Shown piece by piece: positions 1 through 5,396 of a stretch of 5,396 nucleotides of DNA. The translations under genes and the position numbers were made by a program. The stretch is from an uncultured Lysobacteraceae bacterium (lineage in GTDB: Bacteria; Pseudomonadota; Gammaproteobacteria; Xanthomonadales; Rhodanobacteraceae). How positions within the stretch are numbered: position 1 is the stretch's first letter; each line of letters begins with the position of its first letter. The DNA lies in assembly GCA_946480705.1 (NCBI GenBank), contig CAMLLF010000320.1, positions 1-5,396 of the forward strand. The letters run 5' to 3'. The notes under the pieces were generated by a model. That model was not told where the DNA came from. It saw nothing but the letters and a program-made list of their open reading frames with translations, and ran no database searches.

Positions 1-75
1 CGCTGCTGCGCAGCGCTCGCTGCCATCCCGGCGACACCCGGCTGCAACGTGCGGTCGTTATATGTCCCGGTTTTT

Positions 76-93
76 GCGCCAGCGGGCGCTTTT
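76..93 (+). terminator. Small GC hairpin followed by T-run in the leader
   Basis: GCGCC (76-80) pairs with GGCGC (85-89) around an AGCG loop, and TTTT follows at 90-93. This has the shape of a short intrinsic terminator or attenuator. It lies directly before the ribosome binding site of the PHP gene, so it could end an upstream transcript or sit in the 5' leader. The 5-bp stem is short, so activity is uncertain. The rest of 1-75 contains an AT-richer patch (about 57-64, TTATATG) that could be a -10 element, but no convincing -35 was found. Confidence 0.3.
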
Positions 94-100
94 GGGAGGT
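94..100 (+). promoter_or_regulatory. Strong Shine-Dalgarno of the PHP metallohydrolase gene
   Basis: GGGAGGT lies four bases before the ATG at 105. It is a near-perfect anti-16S match and fixes that ATG as the start, in agreement with the signal peptide that begins there. Confidence 0.85.
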
Positions 101-104
101 CACT

Positions 105-2567
105 ATGCGTAAGACGCGGAGTGGGGCGGGGGCCCTTGCCGCGGCGTTCGGCATCTTGTCGGGCGTCGCACTGAGCAGCACGGCTTACGCCGTCAGTCCG
201 GATCACCACGAATTCGAAGCGACGCTCGAAGCGCCGTATCGCGGCGAACGCGGCGACGCGCGCGAGTTCGTCCTGCATTTCGCGTTTCCCGATGCGACCG
301 ACCCGGCCACGGTGGCCTGGCGTCTGGCGATCGAGGACGAAAACGGCGCGCCGGTGCAGTCGTGGTACGGCGAAGCGCCATTCTACGGCAAGCCCATCGA
401 CGTCCGCGTGGCCTGGGACGGCCGCGACGCCGTGCGCCGCGCGCTCGCGAGCGGCCACTATCGCGTGCGGCTGACCGCGGCGACCGGCGAGCCGCTGCTG
501 CTGCGCACGCGCGAAGGCGACCTCGGGCAGCGCGTCGAGCAGGCACTGGCCGCGGCCGGTCACGCGATCGCGCAGACCTGGGACATCGAGGTCGGCGCTC
601 CGCAGAAACCCGTGATGCCCGCGTTCGCGGGACTCGCGGTCGGCGCGGCCGGCGAAGCGCAGCACAAGAGCGCGCCGGCCACCGGCTCGCTGCCGTATAC
701 GGTGTATTTCGGCAACCTGCACAGCCAGACCAACGATTCCGACGGCGGCGGCGCGATCGGCTCGTGCACGTCGTCGCAGGCCGCGCAGAGCGGCGCGTTC
801 GGACCGTCGGCCGCGTTTCCGTATGCGCGCGACCGCGGTCTCGATTTCCTGATGACCTCCGAGCACAACCACTATTTCGACGGTTCGTCCTCGACCAACA
901 CCTCGGCGAGTCCGACGACCGCACGCAACCGCTATGCCGCGGGGCGCACCGCGGCGAGCAGCTTCAACACGGGCAACCCCGGCTTCCTCGCGCTCTACGG
1001 CATGGAGTGGGGCGTGATCTCCGGCGGTGGCCATCTCAACATCATCAACGGCAACCTGCTCGCGAACTGGGAAACGAACAGCTCCGGCCAGCTGATCGGC
1101 GACGTCAATACGCCGAAAAGCAACTATGCGTCGCTGTATACGACGATGAAAAGTCGCGGCTGGGTCGGCCAGTTCAATCATCCGGACACCAGCGACCAGT
1201 TTCCGGTCAGCGGCACGGTCATGGGCTACAGCGCCGACGGCGACGAAGTCATGGTTGCCGCGGAAATCCTGAATACCTCGGCGTTCTCGGCCAACACGAC
1301 CGAAACCGAAACCGGCCGCAGCACCTACGAAAGTGCGTTCAACAAGCTGCTCGAACGCGGTTTCCACATCGCGCCGACGAGCAACCAGGACAATCACTGC
1401 GCAAACTGGGGTGCGTCGTACACGAACCGCACCGGCGTGCTGCTGCCGACCGGCACGGCGCTGACCGAAGCGAACTTCGTCGCCGCGCTGAAGGCGCGCC
1501 GCGTGTTCGCGACCATGGACAAGAACTCGCAGCTGATCCTGACCGCGAACGGCCGCGTCATGGGCGAACGCTTCACGAACAGCGGCGCGCTGAACCTCGT
1601 GGCCAATTTTTCCAACAGTGCCGGCCGCACCGCGTCGCAGGTGCGCATCTATGAAGGCGTGCCGGGCCGCAACGGCACGGTCACGCAGCTCGCGACGACC
1701 GCGAACGTCACGATCACGCCGTCCACCGGCGCGCATTTCTACTACGCCAAGGTCACGCAGGACGACGGCAAGATCCTCTGGTCAGCGCCGGTCTGGGTCA
1801 CGCAGGGCGCGGGCGGCGGCGACACGACGCCGCCGACGGTGTCGGCCTCGGTCAGCGGCAGCAGCGGCTCGATCAGCCTCACCGCGAACGCCTCGGACAA
1901 CGTCGGCGTCACGCGTGTCGATTTCCTCGTCGACGGCACGCTCAAGGGCAGCGACAGCAGTTCGCCGTATGCGCTGAGCCTCGATTCGACGACGCTGTCC
2001 AACGGCACGCACAGCCTCGTCGCGCGTGCGTTCGACGCGGCTGGCAACAGCCGTGATTCCACGGCCGTTTCCTTCAGCGTGAGCAACGGCGGCACGACGC
2101 CGGTCGAGCGCATCGTCAACGGCGGCTTCGAGTCGGGCAGCAGTTCCTGGACCGCAACCTCGGGCGTGATCACGAGCGACTCGGGCGTCTCGGCGCACGG
2201 CGGCAGCTGGAAGGCGTGGCTCAACGGCTACGGCAGCGCGCACACCGACACGGTCTATCAGTCGGTCGCGATTCCGTCGACGGCGGCCCAGGCGACGCTG
2301 ACGTTCTGGCTCGACGTGACGACCGACGAGACCACGACGACGCAGGCGTGGGACACGCTGACGGTCGAGCTGCGCGATACGAGCAACGCGCTGATCACGA
2401 CGCTCGCCACCTATTCGAACCTCAACGCCCCGGGCGGCTATTCGCAGAAGTCGTTCAACGTCGCGGCGTACAAGGGCCGCACCGTGCGCGTGTACTTCAA
2501 GGGCGTCGAAGGCTCGCAGGTCGCGACGTCGTTCATCGTCGACGACGTGAGTCTCGTCACGCAGTAA
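105..2567 (+). CDS. Secreted multidomain PHP-type (CehA/McbA-like) metallohydrolase
   Basis: This 820-residue exported protein is probably a metal-dependent hydrolase; the substrate is unknown. Residues 1-29 are a signal peptide (MRKTR n-region, hydrophobic core, cleavage after AYA). Residues ~35-165 resemble the FlgD-type Ig fold (WDGRD at 104-108, then GHYRVRL at 117-123). Residues ~197-480 carry PHP-superfamily metal-site motifs: NLHSQ (H206), SEHNH (E253, H254), MEWG (E301), GGGHLN (H310), FNHP (H359), AAEILN (E387) and SNQDNH (D429, H431). Residues ~484-567 form a beta-rich region ending in WSAPVWV, as is typical after such PHP domains. Residues ~574-659 are a bacterial Ig domain starting DTTPPTV. 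Residues ~667-820 form a jelly-roll, carbohydrate-binding-like domain (NGGFE ... W, ending VDDVSLV). The second His of the canonical HxH is Gln208. Known CehA-family enzymes hydrolyse esters, but whether this protein does is inference. The start is set by a strong ribosome binding site and the signal peptide. The gene converges on the Sel1-like cluster. An exported polymer- or glycan-targeting enzyme is a plausible role, suggested only by the accessory domains. Confidence 0.93.
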   Translation: MRKTRSGAGALAAAFGILSGVALSSTAYAVSPDHHEFEATLEAPYRGERGDAREFVLHFAFPDATDPATVAWRLAIEDENGAPVQSWYGEAPFYGKPIDVRVAWDGRDAVRRALASGHYRVRLTAATGEPLLLRTREGDLGQRVEQALAAAGHAIAQTWDIEVGAPQKPVMPAFAGLAVGAAGEAQHKSAPATGSLPYTVYFGNLHSQTNDSDGGGAIGSCTSSQAAQSGAFGPSAAFPYARDRGLDFLMTSEHNHYFDGSSSTNTSASPTTARNRYAAGRTAASSFNTGNPGFLALYGMEWGVISGGGHLNIINGNLLANWETNSSGQLIGDVNTPKSNYASLYTTMKSRGWVGQFNHPDTSDQFPVSGTVMGYSADGDEVMVAAEILNTSAFSANTTETETGRSTYESAFNKLLERGFHIAPTSNQDNHCANWGASYTNRTGVLLPTGTALTEANFVAALKARRVFATMDKNSQLILTANGRVMGERFTNSGALNLVANFSNSAGRTASQVRIYEGVPGRNGTVTQLATTANVTITPSTGAHFYYAKVTQDDGKILWSAPVWVTQGAGGGDTTPPTVSASVSGSSGSISLTANASDNVGVTRVDFLVDGTLKGSDSSSPYALSLDSTTLSNGTHSLVARAFDAAGNSRDSTAVSFSVSNGGTTPVERIVNGGFESGSSSWTATSGVITSDSGVSAHGGSWKAWLNGYGSAHTDTVYQSVAIPSTAAQATLTFWLDVTTDETTTTQAWDTLTVELRDTSNALITTLATYSNLNAPGGYSQKSFNVAAYKGRTVRVYFKGVEGSQVATSFIVDDVSLVTQ

Positions 2568-2569
2568 AG

Positions 2570-2671
2570 CGGGAATTGGGAATCGTAAGAACGGAGCGAA
2601 CGGCTGATCCCGCAGCGGGCAGGTCTTCGCTCCACGATTGCCGATTCACGACTGCCGATTCCCGATTCCCG
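2570..2671. repeat. Nested inverted repeat between convergent genes (REP-like / bidirectional terminator)
   Basis: The 108-bp gap between the two convergent stop codons is almost filled by a nested palindrome. The outer arms are 2570-2585 (CGGGAATTGGGAATCG) and 2656-2671 (CGATTCCCGATTCCCG), complementary at 15 of 16 positions; the odd pair is a G.U wobble in the + transcript. A middle arm GGAGCGAA (2593-2600) pairs perfectly with TTCGCTCC (2626-2633). The centre, 2609-2619, is CCCGC-A-GCGGG. The right side also carries a 14-bp tandem duplication (2634-2647 and 2648-2661, 13 of 14 identical) of ACGATTGCCGATTC type. There is no U-tract, so this is not a textbook intrinsic terminator, but such structures between convergent genes often stop transcription from both sides. 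From memory, GGGAATCG-rich dispersed repeats are common in Xanthomonadales; membership in such a family is inferred. Confidence 0.75.
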
Positions 2672-2675
2672 GCCT

Positions 2676-3671
2676 TCAAGGCACCCAATTCGCCGCCTCG
2701 GCGCGCTGCTGCGCGCTGAGGTCGGCGCCGATGCGGTTGAGCAGCGCCTGCGCGAGCGGCGACTGCTGCGCGGCGGGGTTGGCGCGCAGATAGACGTTGA
2801 GCCAGCGATACGCCTGCAGCGGATCGTTGCCGATCGCCGCGACGAGCGGTCGTGATGCATTGCCGCCGCCGTCGAGTTCGCGCGGCCTGTCGATCGCGTA
2901 GGCGATACCGAGCGCGAGCGCCGCTTCGGCGTCGCCGCGCACCGCGCGTTCGTAGACCATCGCCGGCGCGCGCCGCGCCCAGTCGATCGCCTGCTCGGTA
3001 TCGCGGCTGTAGCCCGCCGCGAACGGCGGATCGTTGATGAATTTCCAGAAATCCTTGTCCGTGCCCAGGCGCGCGGCGAGCTCGCCGAACGCATAGCGCA
3101 CCTGCGGCGGCTGCGGCACGTAGCCGCGGCATTCGTCGAGCAGCCGCTGCTGCGCGCTGGCGAGCGCGCTGCTGCGCTGCGCGTCGTCGTCGATCTGTGC
3201 GGCGGCGGTGACCTCGGTCGAGACGCCCGACAGGCGCGAGCGGCCCGAGCGCGCCGCGCGTGCGAATCCCGGCGTCGGCAGGGTCGCGCCGGCGTCCGGC
3301 GTGAACGGCATCATCGCGTAGCAGCGCGCATCGCGTTCCAGCCATTCGGCGGCCGCGGCGGCGTCGCCGCGCTCGGCGCGCTGGCGCAGTTCGTCGAGCA
3401 GCGACACCCCGCTTTTCTGCGCCGGCGGCAGCGGCGGCGTTGGCAGTCCCGCGGCGCGCGCGAGCAGCGGATGCGCCGTGCCCGACGTGCTCGCACGCAC
3501 GCGCGGCGTGCGTGGCGCCGAGGTGTTCTGCGCGGCGGTCGATTCCGGTGCGTCGTCCGATGTCGTTACCGACACGGGCGCCGCCGTCGAGGTCTCCGTC
3601 GGATAGCGCGTGAATCCATAGCCGCAGGCGAGACCGAGCGCGGCGGCGATCAGGGCGGGCAGTCGGCGCAT
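2676..3671 (-). CDS. Exported Sel1/TPR-like repeat protein (third gene of paralogous array)
   Basis: 331 residues, function unknown. Residues 4-20 are a hydrophobic segment after MRR, acting as signal anchor or signal peptide. C16 lies in LGLAC but has Gly at -3, so it is a poor lipobox. Residues ~24-88 are a Ser/Thr/Pro/Ala-rich linker ending in PLPP (80-83). The rest is alpha-helical with Sel1-like features: LRQRAERGDAAAAAEW (95-110), then ERAVRGDAEAALALGIAYAID (241-261, Gly-Asp-Ala and LGxAY core), then a C-terminal helical pair from AYRWLNVYL (287-295). Two cysteines (C117, C181) fall where the neighbouring paralogue has C116 and C192, consistent with a periplasmic disulfide. The ATG overlaps the preceding gene's TGA by one base (TGATG) and has GGGAG six bases upstream, so translational coupling is likely. 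The open frame extends about 490 bases further upstream, but there it is a shadow of the paralogue. Sel1/TPR solenoids usually mediate protein-protein contacts; no partner can be named here. Confidence 0.86.
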   Translation of the reverse strand: MRRLPALIAAALGLACGYGFTRYPTETSTAAPVSVTTSDDAPESTAAQNTSAPRTPRVRASTSGTAHPLLARAAGLPTPPLPPAQKSGVSLLDELRQRAERGDAAAAAEWLERDARCYAMMPFTPDAGATLPTPGFARAARSGRSRLSGVSTEVTAAAQIDDDAQRSSALASAQQRLLDECRGYVPQPPQVRYAFGELAARLGTDKDFWKFINDPPFAAGYSRDTEQAIDWARRAPAMVYERAVRGDAEAALALGIAYAIDRPRELDGGGNASRPLVAAIGNDPLQAYRWLNVYLRANPAAQQSPLAQALLNRIGADLSAQQRAEAANWVP

Positions 3672-4777
3672 CAGCGGCTCCCGGCGCGGCGGATGTTGCC
3701 GCACAACGAATTGTCGGGCGTCGGTCCGGAAACCGGCGGCTGGAAACGGATGCGCGATCGCGCCGCGGCGGCCCAGGCGTCGGCGCGCGCGACCTGTTCG
3801 GCGTTCAGCCGCGCGGCGTGGCTGCGCACGATCTCGGACCAGCGCGCGGACTGGTCCGCCGACAAGGTCTGCTGCGCGATCACCGCATAGGCGTAGGCCC
3901 AGTACGGATTGTCGCCGAGGCGTTCGCTCCACGGGCGCGCGTCGCGCGGCGCCCAGGCCGAATACATGTTCGACAGCACGGCCGCGGCTTCGGGCAGGCC
4001 GCCTTCGAACGCCTGACGTACCAGCGCCGGCGATTCCGCATTCCAGCGCTCGGCCCAGTCGACCCACTCCGGCGACAGCACATCGCGATTCCATTCGTTC
4101 GGCGCGATCGCGTAGCAGAGCTGTGCCTCGGCATCGCCGGCGAGCGCCGCCTCGCGTATCCATTCGGAACTTTTAGCCAATGTTTCCGGCTTCACGCCTT
4201 CGCAGCGTGCCTGTGCGGCGACCGCGTTCTCGAGAAAACGTTCGGCTGCGTTGAGGCGCCGGTCGGCGAATTCGGGACTGTTGACGTCGACGCCTTCGCC
4301 GCGCGGACCGGCGCCCGGCCCCGGACCGGGCATGCGGTCGGGGCCGCCTCGACCACGGCCGCCGCGACCGCCGCGCTCGGAGCGATCGAGCAGGCGTTCG
4401 GCCATGTCGAGCTGGCGATCGCGCGTCGCGCATTCGTAGAGATCGTCGGCGAGCCGGCGCGCCGCGGCGCCGTCGCCTTCGGCCGCGCGTTTCGCAAGTT
4501 CGTCGTAGTACAGCGTGATCGGCTGATCGCGCGGCGGCAGTGGCGCGGCGGGCGGCGCAGCGGTGCGCGGTTCAGCCGGAACTGCCGCGGCCGCGGCGGA
4601 TCCCTTCTCGGGCACGCTCGCGGCGCTGCTGCGTTCGTCAGCAGTCCCGACGCCGCCGCTTGCCGGCGTCTCCGGCGTGGCGGACGTCCAGCGCGCGATC
4701 GCGTGGCCTGCGGCGAGCCCGCCGATGAAGCACGCTGCGATCACTGCCGTCATGCCGCGTCCGTTCGCTGTTGCCAT
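3671..4777 (-). CDS. Membrane-anchored Sel1/TPR-like protein with Gly/Arg/Pro-rich insert (second gene of array)
   Basis: 368 residues from the ATG at 4777; function unknown. After a short basic N-terminus (MATANGRG), residues 9-28 are hydrophobic (AVIAACFIGGLAAG) with no clear signal peptidase site, so a single-pass anchor with the bulk in the periplasm is likely. Residues 31-78 are an Ala/Pro/Ser linker ending in PLPP (79-82). The helical region starts with LAKRAAEGDGAAARRLADD (94-112). A low-complexity Gly/Arg/Pro tract (about 136-162, RGGRGGRGRGG then PGPGPGAGP) interrupts the fold and is absent from the downstream paralogue. Helical repeats resume with EAALAGDAEAQLCYAIA (209-225), LVRQAFEGGLPEAAAVLSNM (252-271) and a C-terminal YAYAVIAQQ...LNAEQVARADAW segment. 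Cysteines are C116, C192, C221 and C359, plus C16 in the anchor. Alternative in-frame ATGs are at 4852 (directly after the upstream TGA), 4810 and 4753. None has a strong ribosome binding site; 4777 was chosen because the anchor then sits at the N-terminus. The stop overlaps the next gene's start by one base. Confidence 0.8.
   Translation of the reverse strand: MATANGRGMTAVIAACFIGGLAAGHAIARWTSATPETPASGGVGTADERSSAASVPEKGSAAAAAVPAEPRTAAPPAAPLPPRDQPITLYYDELAKRAAEGDGAAARRLADDLYECATRDRQLDMAERLLDRSERGGRGGRGRGGPDRMPGPGPGAGPRGEGVDVNSPEFADRRLNAAERFLENAVAAQARCEGVKPETLAKSSEWIREAALAGDAEAQLCYAIAPNEWNRDVLSPEWVDWAERWNAESPALVRQAFEGGLPEAAAVLSNMYSAWAPRDARPWSERLGDNPYWAYAYAVIAQQTLSADQSARWSEIVRSHAARLNAEQVARADAWAAAARSRIRFQPPVSGPTPDNSLCGNIRRAGSR
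3678..3682 (-). promoter_or_regulatory. Shine-Dalgarno that decides the start at 3671
   Basis: On the minus strand GGGAG is followed by a six-base spacer and ATG at 3671-3669. It lies inside the last codons of the upstream paralogue. It supports the start at 3671 over the much longer frame that opens near 4163. Confidence 0.65.
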
Positions 4778-4852
4778 CGTCAGGGTCCATGTCCGTTGCC
4801 GGTCGATCATGCCAAGCCGCACCAACGCAGACGAGACCTGCCGGGAATGCAT

Positions 4853-5396
4853 TCAGTTCCGCGACCGGGTCGCGAACTGCAGCTCGCGATCGATCGCCGC
4901 GCGATCGCCAGGATCGAGCCGAGCAGCGAGCTGCGCCAGAGCATGACGCGCGAGCGGCGCCTGCGAGCCCTCCGGCGCGAGCTGCAGATAGCGAGCGAGC
5001 CAGCGATACGACTGCGCTGCATCGTTGTCGAGCGCCCCGTACGACAGGAAGTAGTCGGCCACGTCGACGGGCACGTCGTCCGTATCGAGCGCATAAGCCA
5101 GGCCGAGGGCCAGCGCCGATTCCGCATCGCCGCGCATCGCGCGTTCCCGCAGCAGGGCCCGGCACCCTGCCGCGACCACTCGCGCATGCGCGCGAGCTGA
5201 GCCGCGTCGCCGCCGTCACGTAGATCGCGGCGACCGGCACGTCGGCTGGCGGCAGCGGCCGCGCCGCAAACGATTGCGTGGCCTTGCCGGCGGTGCCCGC
5301 CGGCTCGCGCGCTTCGGCCGCATCGCTGCGTGCGACGACGACAGCCGCCGAAACCGTCGGAGCGGGGGCGAACGCGGTGCCGACGACGGCGCGTGC
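4853..5396 (-). pseudogene. Third Sel1-like paralogue, apparently frameshifted; 5' end beyond the window
   Basis: The coding signal changes frame twice. From the window edge to about 5222 one frame encodes an Ala/Pro linker (GTAFAPAPTV, then ARPLPPADVPVAAIY) matching the linker and PLPP motif of the two neighbours. From about 5220 to 5165 the homologous frame shifts to RDGGDAAQLARMREWSRQG, resembling RGDAAAAAEWLERD of the downstream paralogue. From about 5160 a third frame gives ALLRERAMRGDAESALALG and continues to TGA at 4853. In its core, ERAMRGDAE...AYALD matches the downstream paralogue's ERAVRGDAE...AYAID at 17 of 21 positions. The neighbours carry about 130 residues between these two motifs, and this copy almost none, so out-of-frame deletions are likely. 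Sequencing error is an alternative for the second shift: one extra G at GGGCCC (5155-5160) would restore the frame. A 108-residue frame could start at GTG 5179, but it would lack any export signal and probably represents only the surviving C-terminal half. Confidence 0.62.

Noticed and set aside
1..26. Possible divergent gene starting at the minus-strand ATG at 24-26
   Set aside because: Only eight codons are visible, there is no clear ribosome binding site, and the composition (Ala, Ser, Gln) is uninformative.
362..1654. 430-codon open frame on the + strand overlapping the PHP gene
   Set aside because: It is an Arg-rich shadow in a second frame. The PHP frame has motifs, signal peptide and ribosome binding site.
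2570..2671. CRISPR array or tRNA in the intergenic repeat
   Set aside because: There is no regular repeat-spacer periodicity and no cloverleaf or anticodon arm; the structure is a nested palindrome with one tandem duplication.
3622..3671. Lipoprotein signal (LGLAC) in the third Sel1-like protein
   Set aside because: The residue at -3 is Gly rather than Leu/Val/Ile, so the lipobox is not convincing; left as signal anchor or signal peptide.
3672..4163. Longer start (495 residues) for the third Sel1-like gene
   Set aside because: The extra 164 residues are Arg/Gly-rich and overlap the upstream paralogue out of frame. The start at 3671 has a good Shine-Dalgarno and an N-terminal hydrophobic segment.
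3818..5200. 460-codon open frame on the + strand antisense to the Sel1-like genes
   Set aside because: Its translation is Arg/Ala/Gly-rich with no domain signal, and it lies opposite genes with recognisable paralogy. Long antisense open frames are expected in DNA this GC-rich.
4638..5240. 200-codon minus-strand open frame running from the third paralogue into the second
   Set aside because: Only the part upstream of about 5222 matches the family; after that it becomes Arg-rich and homology continues in other frames, so it is part of the disrupted copy rather than a separate gene.

Overview
The window is GC-rich DNA with strongly GC-biased third codon positions. It looks like part of a chromosome from a GC-rich proteobacterium. 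Xanthomonadales/Lysobacterales (Lysobacter, Dokdonella or Rhodanobacter-like) is my best guess, from codon use, the GGGAATTGGGAATCG-type intergenic inverted repeat, and the clustered exported Sel1-like proteins. That assignment is inference, because no rRNA or marker gene is present.

Layout: (1) Positions 1-104 are a leader with a small hairpin plus T-run and a strong Shine-Dalgarno. (2) Positions 105-2567 (+) encode a secreted, modular 820-residue PHP-type (CehA/McbA-like) metallohydrolase. Its order is signal peptide, FlgD-like Ig domain, PHP catalytic domain, beta domain, bacterial Ig domain and C-terminal NGGFE-type carbohydrate-binding-like domain. (3) Positions 2570-2671 hold an elaborate, nearly symmetrical inverted repeat between two convergent genes, probably a bidirectional terminator and/or a REP-like dispersed element. 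(4) Positions 2676-5396 (-) hold three tandem, diverged paralogues of an N-terminally anchored, periplasm-facing Sel1/TPR-like protein, read right to left. The right-most (5'-most) copy is cut by the window edge and appears broken by two frame changes. It is followed by an intact 368-residue copy with a Gly/Arg/Pro-rich insert, then an intact 331-residue copy whose start overlaps the previous stop (TGATG).

The three minus-strand genes look like one transcription unit made by tandem duplication and divergence. They share an N-terminal hydrophobic anchor (seen in the two complete copies), an Ala/Pro linker ending in a PLPP motif, a GDA-type helical repeat and, in the two complete copies, a positionally similar pair of cysteines. 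Their function cannot be read from sequence. Nothing links them functionally to the PHP protein, which converges on them. The most notable points are the decayed paralogue, the nested intergenic palindrome, the altered HxH motif and unusual domain order of the PHP protein, and a cluster of GCGATCGC octamers in the paralogue array.
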